Below are positions 10,375-22,370 of a DNA stretch of 64,000 nucleotides, piece after piece. The translations under genes and the position numbers were made by a program. The notes below the pieces were generated by a model that had not been told where the DNA came from, did not search any database, and was given only the letters and a program-made list of their open reading frames with translations. Position 1 is the stretch's first letter; every line of letters starts with the position of its first letter. Origin of the DNA: Flaccisagitta enflata (taxonomy: Eukaryota > Chaetognatha > Sagittoidea > Aphragmophora); NCBI GenBank assembly GCA_965153355.1, contig OZ231126.1:71176001-71240000 (forward strand), read 5' to 3'.

Positions 10375-10522
10375 CTGAGAAGGGAGATTTGAAACATTTG
10401 GTGAAGTCCGTTGCTAGGACGGGGAAAGAATGAAGAAAGTGGCTTAAAAAGATTTTAAAATATTTTTATCAGAAACGTGATGGTCTGATAGGCCGATGCC
10501 GATGCCGATGCAGATGCGGATT

Positions 10523-11477
10523 ACGTTGGTTGCTCCGCCTGATTTTGCTGAATCGTCCCTGTGCCACCTCTTCATAATGTGACACTTCGGATTTAATTTC
10601 TAACAAGCTTAAGCGCAACTTTTTTGCTTGATGGGAACCTTTTTTAGGGTTGATTTGAAGTTAACAAAGAAAATAAAAGGAAAATATTGAGAGGCTCCTT
10701 GTGGGTATTTATACCCCTTGGTTTCTATGACACGCGTCTTTTGAGCGCGCGATTTTCTTGCCAGTTTAGTCAACTTACTATATGATAAGTTTTTTTTTTA
10801 AATATTCCTTCCTAGTACTGATTTGGAACAACAGCCACATCAATAGGCTTTTTCAACCGTCATGCACGGGAAAATTATCTTTGATCAACAATGTATGTGG
10901 AGAAAAGAAATGGATTAGGAAATCGTTTTACTGAAAACTGAGTGACAAAATTCCTAAGAGGGTTCCACGGAAAACTCTTAATCTGCTTCCAAACGACCTT
11001 TTTTGCATTTCCAAGAACATGGCTTCCTTCCTACGTGTATTTGGAAGAGGGCCATGTTTTTAATTTTTCTAATTTGTCATTTTCTACGCAAATTAAGAGT
11101 TTTCCGTGGGGCCTTATCAAGTGATAAAAGAGAACTTTCTTCAGAAAATGTCTTATTTTTGGTTGCATATCGATACATTTCATAACGTTCAAGTCATCCC
11201 TATGATATTCCCATGCAAGTGCGCACTTCCACATATATTGCACACTTCTATAAAACTGTTTGATCGATTTTTCTTTCGAGTGAAAAACTGGCTGCGGCAG
11301 TGAAAATTGCGAATTTCCGGTGACCGTGTCCTATGTAAACTTTAAATGGGCCCTAAAAAAGGTTTCCATCGATCTAGAAAGTTGAGCATGGGCTCATTTG
11401 AAAGAAAATCATCAGTGTCACACTATGAAGAGGTCGCACATTGACATTTCAGCAAAGCTAGGCGGAGCAACCAACGT
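10523..11477. mobile_element. Foldback-like element with ~140-bp inverted ends
   Basis: 10523-10660 and 11335-11477 are imperfect inverted copies. Shared strings include ACGTTGGTTGCTCCGCCT, GACCTCTTCATA/CACCTCTTCATA, GTGTGACACT/ATGTGACACT and AACCTTTTTTAGGG. The interior has no recognisable coding region but holds a second palindrome at 10965-11109. No clear target duplication was found. Confidence 0.65.
10965..11109. repeat. Nested inverted repeat with perfect 18-bp arms
   Basis: CCACGGAAAACTCTTAAT at 10965-10982 is exactly complementary to 11092-11109. Inside it, TTTGCATTTCCAAGAACATGG pairs loosely with CCATGTTTTTAATTTTTC. The inner part resembles the hairpin at 48428-48496. Confidence 0.75.
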
Positions 11478-11772
11478 GATGCGGATGTTGATATTTTACA
11501 AGGTCAATTTTTTTTCTCGCTTGGATAGCACTGAATAAGGCGGAAATGGGGGGGGGGGGGCGAAGCGGGGGTAAAGGAATTTCAAAGGAACGCGGGGTAG
11601 TGAACGACAGCCGCCAATTTAACCTCAGCTCAGTTACCAATTTAAGCTCAGTTTTGGACGCAGTAACGCGGACCTGTAAGCGCAATTAGCCCATCACAAA
11701 GCTAGCCGACCAAAGTTAGCTTATGTCTATTTTCATTTTCTTTAAAATAAAGACGGGGTGGCAGGCTTAACT
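11478..11772. other. No gene seen
   Basis: Only a 13-base G-run near 11549 stands out. Confidence 0.4.
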
Positions 11773-11921
11773 AGTTGCGGACACGCGACTCTACACCTTG
11801 CCGTGTCGGTCCGTCCATCCGTACGTTCGTCCGTCTATTTTTTTTTATTGCGAGCGGTTTTCGCATCATTGCCCCTGTCCAACCGTCCGCGACTGTCTTG
11901 CCGTGTATCCGGCCTTTTTTG
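11773..11921 (+). mobile_element. Helentron-like short element, Y type
   Basis: The terminal hairpin AGTTGCGGACACGCGACT is followed by CTACACC, a GTCCGTCC-type microsatellite, GTCCGCGACT, and the end GTGTATCCGGCCTTTTTT. This is the opposite orientation to 8711-9259. Confidence 0.6.
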
Positions 11922-12546
11922 TTAAACATGATATCTTTCATTCATGTCTTTTGTTTGATGGTGTCATGCTCCTTTTAACTTGAATGGTTTTAGTGATAAT
12001 GTTTTCCAACTTTGCTAGTGTAATGCTCGAGTCATGGTCGAAACTCGAAAATTTAATGACGCGCCCTTCCTTCTTTGTTTCTTTGTTGCTTCATTTCGAT
12101 TTCGCGGCTTTTCTTATCTTTAAGCCATTAACTTTAATTTAAACTCGTCGTACAAGCTTTGTATATATTTCTTTTAAACCAGTTATTGTCTTAGTTGAGG
12201 CTGATAAGAACGATTACGAGCCGGCAAGTAAATGTTTACACTGACAAATACAATCACGTACACGTTCTAACATTCTTTGATTTCATTTTGGGGGGGTCCT
12301 TTGAGCGGAACGACCTCGGATGTTTCCTCATTGTTTTTTTTTTCTTTTGTCATTGTGCATGCGACCATCGACATACATTTTACGACTGCTTTTTTTCTGT
12401 CATCATTAACTACACCTTCATGCTCATTTGGCCTTCTCCATCTCTGCCCCTGCCCATTTGTATGCAACTGAGGTGATCAGCATTTCCCTCAGCCCCGCCT
12501 CTTCTCTGACCCTCCGATACTCCGTGGTATAAAAAATGACATCGTT
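11922..12546. other. No gene seen
   Basis: AT-rich with short T-runs; no convincing ORF, RNA gene or repeat. Confidence 0.4.
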
Positions 12547-12738
12547 TGCTACGCGACTCTACAACCCGCTTTGTCGGTCCGTCCGTTCGTCCGTCCGTTG
12601 GTCCGTCCGTCACACTTTTCTTTTTTTGGGGTTTTGCGGTCTTTGGCCTCGCTGCTCCTGCCCAAATGATGGAGAGGCCTCAAATATGGCCCCTGGCCAT
12701 CCGCACGCGACTTGGGTAGCCGTGTATCCGGCCTTTAT
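12547..12738 (+). mobile_element. Helentron-like short element, Y type
   Basis: TGCTACGCGACTCTACAACC, then (GTCC)n, GCTGCTCCTGCCC, CCGCACGCGACT and GTGTATCCGGCCTTT. The hairpin's left arm is lost. Confidence 0.6.
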
Positions 12739-12748
12739 TCACATTAAA

Positions 12749-12880
12749 CTGTCGCATGGGCAGGGGCGAAAAGTGCGTTTTCACTCTTTTCGACTGGTGC
12801 TCACGGACCACCGGATGGACCGACGGTCCGACGGACCGACGGATGGACAAAGGCTCTTATAGAGTTGCGTGTCCGCCACT
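12749..12880 (-). mobile_element. Helentron-like short element, Y variant
   Basis: GCATGGGCAGGGGC at the left, GGACCGACGG-type microsatellite, and AGTTGCGTGTCCGCCACT followed by AAAA at the right. It lies 10 bp after another Y copy in the opposite orientation. Confidence 0.5.
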
Positions 12881-13203
12881 AAAATGACCTTGGTTTTTTT
12901 TTTCCTTTATTCACATGATTTACGTTGTTTTAAACTTAACTGATGTATTGCAACTTGAATGATAAATCATAATTGTCTGATTTTGTGTACCTTTCTTTCC
13001 CCCATTCCCCTCCCCTCGCGCACTATTTTATATCAATTCATATAAAGTCATATACTGTTGAGAACTGTACTGATGATTTCATGATTATGTCCACTTACAC
13101 TTATGTTTCATTTTATTTGGATGGTGATAATAAGTCCGCGTTTCCTCTTTCAGCGTACATGTGCAAATAAACATTGCTAATTTCAACCCATGCGTTATTC
13201 AAT
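12881..13203. other. No gene seen
   Basis: AT-rich; a 65-codon frame here has no recognisable family. Confidence 0.35.
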
Positions 13204-13692
13204 CAATGAATGAATGAAGGAAGGAAGGAAGGAAGGAAGGAAGGAAGGAAGGAAGGAAGGAAGGAAAGAAGGAAGGAAGGAAGGAAGGAAGGAAGGAAGG
13301 AAGGAAGGAATGAATGAATGAATGAATGAATGAATGAATGAATGAATGAATGAATGAAGGAATAAATGCTTGAGTGAATAAATGAATTATTGAATAAATG
13401 AATGAAAGAAGGAATGAATGAATGAATGAATGAATGAATGAATGAATGAATGAATGAATGAATGAATGAATGAATAAATGAATGAATGAATGAATGAATG
13501 AATGAATGAATGAAGGAAGGAATGAATGAATGAATGAATGAATGAAGGAATGCATGAGTGAAGGAATTAATGAATGCATGAATGAATGAATGAATGAATG
13601 AATGAAGGAAGGAATGCTTGAGTGAAGGGATTAATGAATGCATGAATGAATGAATGAATGAATGAATGAATGAATGAATGAATGAATGAATG
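13204..13692. repeat. (GAAG)n/(GAAT)n microsatellite
   Basis: About 490 bp of GAAG tetranucleotides passing into GAAT, with an internal duplication around AATGCATGAGTGAAGGAAT. Long open frames on the minus strand (FIHSFIHS-type) are artefacts. Confidence 0.97.
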
Positions 13693-14129
13693 GATGAAGG
13701 AATAATTACAGGTCTGATTTTAAAGCGAGCCCGCGAGCCCGATTCTCTCTAATTTGCTGTCGGGCTTTCATGTTTTGCTGAATGTGAGTCCGGGAGGCTC
13801 TTTCAAATTGGGCAAAATATTGTGCTCAAAAGTCGCATACCTACTGAATCTCTATTGGAATCTCTATTCTATCTCTATTGGTATTGGACCTATGAATGAT
13901 ACTTTAACCATTGAAATTTGATAATTTTCACGTACTGAATCATTTGATCAATCAATCCACTAAACAGAAAAAGTGAGAACAAATAACGGGGCCAAATACG
14001 TGAACTAGTTTGGAACAAGCGTTTAGTCGCGGACCGGCTTTTCTGTAAGAGACACTGTACGTTCTTATGAACTGTAGCATTGATGCGTCGCAGCTAGTGA
14101 CGACCCGATCCCCGGGTCGTTTTATAATA
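13693..14129. other. No gene seen
   Basis: Unique-looking AT-rich sequence ahead of the element starting at 14139. Confidence 0.35.
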
Positions 14130-14369
14130 GGGAAGCATCTATGGTGAGAACCCCAGCTTATAGACATTCGCTAGTTGGGGCCCCAAAAATCGCTAGAATT
14201 CGCTAGATTATTTTTTTCTATAGCTAGAAAATTCGCTAGATTTATATATGTAATAAGGTCATGAAAAAGTCAATAAACAAACTATTACTGGTCTATTTAA
14301 AGACGGAAGAGAAGATAGGGCTTTTGAGAATACTATTTGTTGATCATTGTTTTCCCATTCTTTTCATCG

Positions 14370-14548
14370 TTGCGGATGGGTGGGCAGGGGCATCCAACCC
14401 CCATTTGGACCAAACGCACCCCCCCAACGGCACACAAGTATCAAAAGCGCTCACTTTCCTACTTTTTGACTCGTGCTCACGGACGGATGGATCAACGGAC
14501 TGACCGATGGATGGACAAAGCTTCTTATAGAGTTGTGTGTCCGCAACT
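14370..14548 (-). mobile_element. Helentron-like short element, Y variant, nested
   Basis: TTGCGGATGGGTGGGCAGGGGC at the left, GGACGGATGG-type microsatellite, and AGTTGTGTGTCCGCAACT followed by AAAAA at the right. Nested in 14139-16188. Confidence 0.55.
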
Positions 14549-14720
14549 AAAAACCGTTTCACTTTTGCTCATTCTGATCGTTCTTGACAAAGTTTGCGTC
14601 GATATCCGGAATCATAGGGCAGAAAATTCTATAGGTCCGAGGCACGCTATTTTTCTGACGCTATTTATAAGTCCAATTTACCGGCAAATCCCATCATTCT
14701 TAGTCACTGGTGACTTTACA

Positions 14721-15151
<431 letters not shown>

Positions 15152-16196
15152 TTAAATGCAAAATAATAACATCAGGAGGATGTAACGTAGAACTTTTATC
15201 AGTAGATTTGGAAACAAATGTAGTAGACTCGATTGATACGTATACACCTGTCTTTTGGTCAGATTCAGAAGAAAAACAATCTTATCAAAAAAAAAAAAAT
15301 CAATGTTTAATCATGAAGTTTTTCAAAAAAGAATTCACGCACTGGCTCATTCGGATATGAAGACAAAAATCAAAATATTTAGCCCCGGAAATAAGACAAC
15401 AAATTGCATTATCCATCTTTCTTCAACCACACAAGAAATGCAGGATTTAAATTTTGTTGCAAATGCGTAAGCCTAAGCACGGGTACACACACAAACGCGT
15501 GCGCGATGTTAGTGCCATCTTTCAGAAAATCTATTTTGGCGCCTAAGGACATTTCATAAGTTCGCCGAATGGAGACGCTAGATAATCTATAGCCAAGTTG
15601 TTTTCATATGAAACTTCAAAATCATAGCTTTTTCTTTCTTCCCTTTTCATTTTCTTTCCTTCTTTTCTTTAATCTCCTCTCTTTTCTTTCTTTTTCCTTT
15701 ATTTTTTTTTCCATATCTTTTTTTCTTTGTCCCTTTTTTCTCTTTTCCACAAATCTAAAACTTATAGTATAAGTTCGACTTTTAATCTGTGGGTCCCAGG
15801 CACAACGTGCCCCACGTGCCCCTATTTCTGCCAACCTGAATTAGGGCCTATCTCAACCACCAGTTATTAACTAGCAAAAATGAGTAGCTTAAATTCAAAA
15901 TAGTAACAAACAGGTTCAAAAACTTCACAATCTGGTCATCATACTGTTGAATTGCAACTGAAGTTCAGAGTAGAAAAGATGAAAAACGGTAAAATTTAGT
16001 TAGAAAAATGAGTATTTTTTAAAGAATAGCTGAAATTAGCTAGAAATAGCTAGAAACAGCTAGATTTGCTAGGAGTCTAAAAAAAAATCGCTAGATAATT
16101 CGCTAGTCGCCAGATGGTAAAAAGTTGTCGCTAGGAGGCCCCGGAATTCGCTAGAAATAGCGACAAAATCGCTAGTTTTGCAGCAGAGGGAAGCAT

Positions 16197-16534
16197 ACAC
16201 GCTGTTGACACTAGCAATATACAAAATTAGTTGAGGATTTCTTTATATAATACTTCTCAACAGTTTGTTGCGGCAAACAGTTAAAAATTGACGAAAGTAC
16301 TCAGTTTAATCCACCAAATCGATTTTGATGATGACAAAGTGGTCTATTTCAGTAACCAATAAGAAAAGTCTTCGTTTTTTGCTAAAACAAAATCTTTTCC
16401 CTCGTTACTTCAATATGCAAATTAGGGTTTTATGACGTCTTTTATCGGGCTCGCTGTTTTACGGTCGGGCTCAGTCAAATTGTGTGAAGCGTGCCCAAAA
16501 GGCTCAGTCAAAGAAGTAGATAAAATCAAACATG
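16197..16534. other. No gene seen
   Basis: AT-rich flank of the 2-kb element. Confidence 0.35.
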
Positions 16535-16701
16535 GGAATAAATGCTTGAGTGAATAAATGAATGATTGAATAAATGATTGAACGAATGAATGAATGAATA
16601 AATGAATGAATTAATAAATTAATGAATAAATGAACAAATGAATGAATGAAGGAATGAATGAATGAATGAATGAATGAATGAATGAATGAATGAATGAATG
16701 A
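16535..16701. repeat. (GAAT)n microsatellite
   Basis: Starts with the same AAATGCTTGAGTGAATAAATG that occurs inside the 13.2-13.7 kb tract, so the two tracts probably share an origin. Confidence 0.95.
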
Positions 16702-16749
16702 GTGGCACACTGGCACAGGTACACCGCGCTCTGACGGACCCGTCAGCAA

Positions 16750-16814
16750 CGGAATTCCGCCTTTAGCAGAAAAAAATTGTTGATCCCTTGTAATCCGTTT
16801 GAGCGGGATTTAAC
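16750..16814 (+). mobile_element. Partial pogo-like miniature element
   Basis: ACGGAATTCCGCCT, CAGAAAAAAATTGTTG and GCGGGATTTAACTGTA match the element at 63462-63622. Only part is present. Confidence 0.5.
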
Positions 16815-17045
16815 TGTATTTGTCCATCGTTTAGTTAAGTTTCAATGACCGAGATGCCCGATCTCAAAAGAGGGAAGAGGATTGACGACCTAAATGGAAG
16901 AGGACAGACGACGAAAAACGAGAAAAGAGGACAAACGATCCTCAACGCGAACAAAAGAAAAAGTCGGCTGCCGCTTTGCCTGCCTTTGCTTTCGAATTTG
17001 CCCTCCAGATTTAAGTAGACTTGAATTGGCTCTAGATCCCAGCGA
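16815..17045. other. Sequence upstream of the tRNA, no gene seen
   Basis: Purine-rich GAGGACAGACGACG-type stretch at 16870-16960. Nothing that clearly acts as an upstream tRNA signal. Confidence 0.35.
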
Positions 17046-17118
17046 CCTCCCGTGGCCTAATGGATAAGGAGTTGGACTTCTAATTCAAAGATTGCGGGTT
17101 CGAGTCCCGCCGGGAGTA
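17046..17118 (+). tRNA. tRNA-Arg (anticodon TCT)
   Basis: The 73-nt cloverleaf can be drawn. The anticodon stem TTGGA/TTCAA encloses the loop CTTCTAA, giving anticodon TCT, which reads AGA. The T-arm is GCGGG-TTCGAGT-CCCGC. Internal promoter boxes fit consensus: A box TGGCCTAATGG and B box GGTTCGAGTCC. A TTTT run about 10 bp downstream could end Pol III transcription. Oddities: position 1-72 is a C/T mismatch, 10-25 a G/A mismatch, and 30-40 a G-U pair. It may be a slightly decayed or tRNA-derived copy, though nothing disrupts the anticodon or T-arm. Confidence 0.8.
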
Positions 17119-17306
17119 GTTCACCTATTTTACATATTGCAAATTTCTGTTCATGATTACATGATTAGTGATTGATTACGCACCAAGGCCCAGATGATAT
17201 AGTATTTAATCATGGCCATCAATGTATGTTTATCAAACGTGGTAAAAGTGAACATATCGATATTACAAACATAGCAGTTTTCCTATGAATATCTAAAGGA
17301 ATGACC

Positions 17307-17614
17307 CAGGGGTGTATATTATTGAGTCGCTTTTGATTTCCGCCCCCTGCCTTTGATTTTCTCCCCCGCGACGCGTCGCGTCGTGTTTTTGTATCTATGA
17401 ATTTCTTCCCCATATAGCAATAAAACAATGTAGTTAAGGCTTAATTGTGTTTTACTAATCGAGTTTTGTGATTTGGTACTGTAAAAATTATATTTTCCCC
17501 AAATTTCTTTTTTTTTTTCTTTTTTTCCCCCTTCAATTTCCTTCCCCATCTTCAGACCCTTTGATTTCCCCCTCCCCCCACGGGGGGGGGACGACTCAAT
17601 AACATACAGGCCTG
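17307..17614. mobile_element. hAT-like MITE with 8-bp target duplication
   Basis: The left end CAGGGGTGTATATTATTGAG and the right end, reverse-complemented CAGGCCTGTATGTTATTGAG, form terminal inverted repeats. Flanks GAATGACC (17299-17306) and AAATGACC (17615-17622) match at 7 of 8 bases. The CAGGGGTG start and an 8-bp duplication are typical of hAT elements. At 308 bp it has no coding capacity. A related piece starts near 8996. Confidence 0.75.
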
Positions 17615-17622
17615 AAATGACC

Positions 17623-18244
17623 AATTACATGATTATTCGGCCGATCCTGCAATGGTAATTTAACCAGATTTGAGTGTATGAGTCGTTGCATGCTCAATCT
17701 GAATACCAAACCAGGATTCATCATCAAGGCATGAGAGAAAAAAGAAATCAATCATGGATAGACTATTTTGCTCTTGATTTCAAGTAGGCTGTAAGCTGGA
17801 TATAGTGATATTGGATTTTGACCAGAGGCGTTTTTTTTTAGGGTCAATAGCACCATTTCCGGGGCTCTTGGGTGATTTTCCGAAAGGGGCCGCCCTATTT
17901 ACGATCAGGGGTAATAGGCGCGAAAATCGCGAAAATGGCGTAAATCTGGAAAATCGCAGGAACAAAAAGCTTAGTCTCTCTACTTACGAATGACATTGAA
18001 AGTGGAAAACATTGCCCCAATCTAAAAGTTTATATGTGTCTACATGTACAAAATATATAAACAGCATATATGTCTGAGAATTGGGCTCGTTTTATTGATT
18101 ATATCAATTGATTGGCCGTTGCATCTGGGAAGAGTTACAGAAAATCTATAGGGCACCATGCTGATCATTTCTCACAACACAAGCGAAATATTTATCTCTC
18201 CACTTAAATAGTATTCAAGTTATGAGTACCCCAGTATTTCCAAG
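17623..18244. other. No gene seen
   Basis: AT-rich; a short AAATCGCGAAAATGGCG stretch near 17925 is the only patterned piece. Confidence 0.35.
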
Positions 18245-18680
18245 TCTAGACATCATCATCAAAAGCCGGGAGAAAATTGCCCTTTGTGGAATTATAGGTC
18301 ATGCCCTATTAGTATTACTTCAACATCATAACATCAATGGAGCAACGGGAACCGCTGTCCATATAATGTTAGAGCAACCTGTGTACTCTTGATTGTGTTG
18401 GGAGTCGAATTTATGATTGGAATGGTGGGATATTTGTGTATAGGTGGGAATGGTTTGAATGGATAAGTGCTTGACTTTTTATGCCAGGCAATGTTGCCTT
18501 CCTTCTCTAGCTATATGAATCCGAATCTGATTTTTGGACTGTGAGGCCAAATTTTGTTTCAACTACTCATCCAAGGATTGTGAATGATCAGTGGTACCCG
18601 ATGCTCTGCTTGGAAGGATCAGCTGAAGAAGTGAATGTCCTGGGGTGAATTTCCATAAATCCTGAGAAGGCACATTTGGG
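18245..18680. repeat. Diverged X-family remnants
   Basis: GAGAAAATTGCCCTTTGTGGAATTATAGGTCAT..GGAGCAACGGGAACCGCTG (18270-18345) and AGTGGTACCCGATGCTCTGCTTGGA (18590-18617) correspond to better copies at 23985-24115 and 28620-28745. 18690-18720 and 19018-19050 share GAAAAGTGGAACAATATCCC. Confidence 0.55.
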
Positions 18681-19049
18681 GGCCGATTTGATTGCATGAA
18701 AAGTGGAACAATATCCCTCACTATACCCAAACTGATATAAATGGAAGGGGGCCTTGTGAACCCTACTGACTAGTTAATACGCGCACCACTCCTAGTTTTC
18801 CATAAAACAGAATCTGAAAAACATTCCCTCTCAATCTAACCCAAAAGCAAACTTCTGACCAAAAGTAGTTAGGGCAATGATTGTTACTTTTTTAACCAAA
18901 ATTCAACAAATCACCCGAGGGTAACATTGTTAATAAACCATACCCTTAGAGGATAGAATCGAGGTCAAGCTTAATGCGATCGCCGGATATTCCAATTCAA
19001 GGTACTGAGTTGTATGAAAAGTGGAACAATATCCCATGAAGCACAAAAA

Positions 19050-19760
19050 TAAGGATTTAGGGGCTGATTTTGGGATTGAGATGGTTGATTTTCCTGAGAG
19101 ATCTGAATATATGACTGAAAAGGCTGTTTGAACCTGTGAGGGCTGGTTTTGGGGTTGAGAGGGTTGATTTTGGACTTGAGAGGTGTTATTTTGAGCATGA
19201 GCAGACTGAATTTAAGCTTTTGAAGGCTGGGGGGGACAGGCCTCAGATAATTTACCTGTGTTCCATGGGACATCTGTCTTTTGGGGCCACTGCCCAAAAA
19301 GGCGTAATTTGGGGCCTGAAACACCTGCTTTGGGTTTGAGCGGTAATACTGTGGTTCTGTGAGGCCCAATTCGGAGTCTGAAAGGCCTGATTATGGGTCT
19401 GAGAGGCTCAATTTGGTGTCTGCAAGGATTGATTTATAGTCTTGGAGGTCTGATTTGCAGTCTGAGAGGCTTTATTTGGGATCTGAGAAGCCTTATTGGG
19501 TGTCTGAGAGGCCTACTTGGGTTCCAACTTCTGAGACGCCCAACTTAGGGTCTGAGAGCCTCAACATGGGTATGAGAGGGCCAACATGGGGTATTAAAGG
19601 CTTAACTTTGGGTATGAAAGGCCAGATTGGAGGTCAGAAGGGCTTGATCTATGGTCTAGAAGGCATGGTTTAAGACCTCAAAGGGGGACGGGTTTGAACA
19701 ACCTGTTTGGGGTTGAAAGACTGGATTTGTGGTCTGAAAGGCCAGATTCGGGGTTTTATG
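19050..19760. repeat. ~21-bp minisatellite with X-family piece
   Basis: Degenerate TCTGAGAGGCCTGATTTGGGG-like units, interrupted at 19255-19310 by ACATCTGTCTTTTGGGGCCACTGCCCAAAAA from the X family. This is the opposite orientation of the 2131-2545 minisatellite. Confidence 0.8.
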
Positions 19761-20984
19761 AATTAGATTTCAGTTGTGTTGATGTTTTTTCCTGTTGGGC
19801 TAGAAAAACTAGGTAGATAGATTCAAACATACCAAGGACCAAGCAGTAAGAACTGAGAATCTTTGCAAGGCAGTTTTGCGTTTTTTCGCGATTTTCGTGG
19901 CTTTTGCCCATCCGACCTATTGACTTTGACCCCCCGGCCCCGGCCCCTTGTCAAATTTGATGAAATCATCAAAAGGACAATATTGTTAAATTTGCTGGAA
20001 AAAAACCGCCTCTCATTGAATTTGTGATTTTTGTCCACTGGCCACCATCCAGCTTACACACTATTTCATGGGAGAATTGCGTGCCGATGGTCATTTTCAT
20101 ACATTCCCTTAAAAAAGGGCGGGGTGTTGCATGCATGCATGGGGGTCTCAATAATCGTTTGGGAGTCGCACAATGGGGATTAAGGGGCGTTCCTAGGCAG
20201 AGACCATCGCGTATTGAACGAGCCACTCGGTCGCTCGCTACGTTTGTTCACTCGCACCCCTCACTCCGCTCACTCGCTCCGCTGCACTCCCCTTTGCTCT
20301 GCTCGCTTCACTCACTCGCTCCGTTCACCGGCTCACTCACTCACTTCGCTCACTCCCTCGTGGGACAGTTAAAATTCTTGAAAATGTTTTCACGCTGTAA
20401 TCGCGTTTGGCGGAAATGAAAGCGTTTTTCATCTTCACTAGAAACACGCCCTCGATAATCATTTAAGTGTCATCTTATAGCGAACGAGATGTCTCTTTGT
20501 ATTTTGTAATTTGTATAAAGAGAGGTGATGCCAACTAATGATGAATTTTTTTCACTGTTAACAAAACTCGCCAATGCATTGTTAAATTTTGTGGGACGCA
20601 ACGGATTGCCACTCATTTGTCCCCCTGTGAGATTTTCTTTGAGGTAGAAATGATAGATGTAAACCAGGGAAAATCATCATGAAGTGAAGGGAGGGTAAAA
20701 CTAAGCAAATTTGAACGCATGAAACTGAAAGTTAAAATGTAAGTTTAAAAACCACCGCTTTCAAAGTCGCACCAGCGATTGGACATGGATGGTAAACGAC
20801 ATGTCATTAAATCGCCGACGGACGGACGGACGGACTGATTGCTTAACGGATGTATTGTCAAAGAGCTGGACGGACAAAGTGACCGAGAAAGTGAACTCTG
20901 TAAAAACGCCGAAGGCAAAAACTGAAAATACAGAAAAACATCAGCGGGAATTATCTAAGAAAAATATTGCAGGCACGCGAAATA
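19761..20984. other. No gene seen; short CTCGCTCCGCTCA repeat
   Basis: 20205-20370 carries a degenerate repeat of CACTCGCTCCGCTCACT type. The remainder is AT-rich with no convincing ORF or RNA gene. Confidence 0.45.
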
Positions 20985-21136
<152 letters not shown>

Positions 21137-21284
21137 CGCATACACATAGAAAAGGGGAAATTTGCTAACCTAGGAGACGCTAAGATCGGGTGGTGTTATA
21201 CAGCTGCTGAAAGAAAATGAATGCATGGGCAAATGAAAGAAAAGATATGGAGCTAAGCTAAGCTAAGAAAACTACAGGAGACTG

Positions 21285-21640
21285 AGTTGAATAGCATTAA
21301 CATGACACTTGCCATAAATGAATGCATCCTGCCCATCATCTCTTATTCTTTTGGAATCATCAATTGGCTCGAAAGCAACCTGAAACAAATTGATGTGAAT
21401 ATTCGCAAAATGCTGCATATATATAAAGTGTTACACATAAAAATTATGTGGACCAATTGTATGGGTCAAGAGATGCGGGTGGAAAAGGACTCATCTCGGT
21501 CTGGGATTCATTTAAAACAAGTGTAGCAAGAATAGCCCACGTCATAGAGCATAGTGAAAGTATAATCGTACAGATATGCTGCAAGTTGGACCAGACAAAG
21601 CTCTACTCGAATAAAGAGAGCAATGAAGTATGAAGTGGAG
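21285..21640 (+). pseudogene. Non-LTR retrotransposon reverse transcriptase, C-terminal fragment
   Basis: One frame reads ..ILPIISYSFGIINWLE..LKQIDVNIRKMLHIYKV. A second frame continues ..GGKGLISVWDSFKTSVARI. Both match the region just after the reverse-transcriptase core of non-LTR elements (the SYSFGIINW..RKLLTIHK..GGRGLIS block). The frame change between them, and the lack of the catalytic domain, show a broken fragment. 28150-28620 looks like the next downstream part of the same kind of protein. Confidence 0.7.
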
Positions 21641-21724
21641 ATGCCAATTGACTAACATATCCATATCCATAAGGGTTTGGTGACAAGTCTGTGATTCACC
21701 AAGCTAAAATAAAAGCGTCTCACA

Positions 21725-21905
21725 TCAGGGCAGGTCGCCCAAGGGCAATATGTGGTCAGCGATACCCGTTGCCCTGCTTTGAGTGATTGTGAATTGGAGT
21801 GAGGGGAAGCAGGGCATCCGCCCTGAAGGGGACGAAGTCCTGTAGAACACAGGGGGACTTTCGTTCGTCCTACCTGAAGAAGTGGATGAGATGCTATAGA
21901 GCGGT
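21725..21905 (+). repeat. X-family copy
   Basis: Nearly the full X core in order: GCCCAAGGGCAATATGTGG, CAGCGATACCCGTTGCCCTG, GGGGACGAAGTCCTGTAGAA, ACACAGGGGGAC, TTCGTTCGTCC, GATGAGATGCTATAGAG. It is the reverse complement of 2546-2695. The short (TTCG)n suggests little expansion here. Confidence 0.8.
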
Positions 21906-22084
21906 TATTACGAAAATGTCTTAATTTTTATACCTCATCCGATTTGTCTTTTTTCTCTTTTGTTACAAGCTAAATTCTCACTTACAAAATTGTCTTAATT
22001 TTCTTCGAATGTCTTAATGCTATCGTTTATTGGCATTCGGGATTGGCATGTTGGGCATTTGATGGAGAGTTCAAGTTTCGTGAT

Positions 22085-22345
22085 TCAAGATTCGTGATTC
22101 GTGATTCGTGATTCGCGATTCGCGATTACAAAAAGAGGACGGCTTCACTGATTTCTTTCTCTTCGGAATTCGAGATTCGAGATTCGGGATTCGGGATTCG
22201 GGATTCGGGATTCGGGATTCGGGATTCGGGATTGGAATTAAACTTTTCAAACTTTCTTTTTTTTATATTCGGGATTCGGGATTCGGGATTGGAATAAAAC
22301 TTTTCAAACTTTCTTTTTTCATTTTCGTGATTCGGGATTCAAGAT
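22085..22345. repeat. 8-bp GATTCGGG minisatellite
   Basis: Repeats of GGGATTCG/GTGATTCG, with a duplicated unit containing AACTTTTCAAACTTTC at about 22235-22260 and 22290-22315. Confidence 0.9.
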
Positions 22346-22370
22346 TGGAAATAGGCCTCTCAATATTTTT

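Noticed and set aside
13199-13643. Minus-strand FIHSFIHS frames up to 146 codons
   Set aside because: Translation of a GAAT microsatellite.
20024-20419. 131-codon frame
   Set aside because: Its second half is the CTCGCTCCGCTCA repeat and no family is recognisable.
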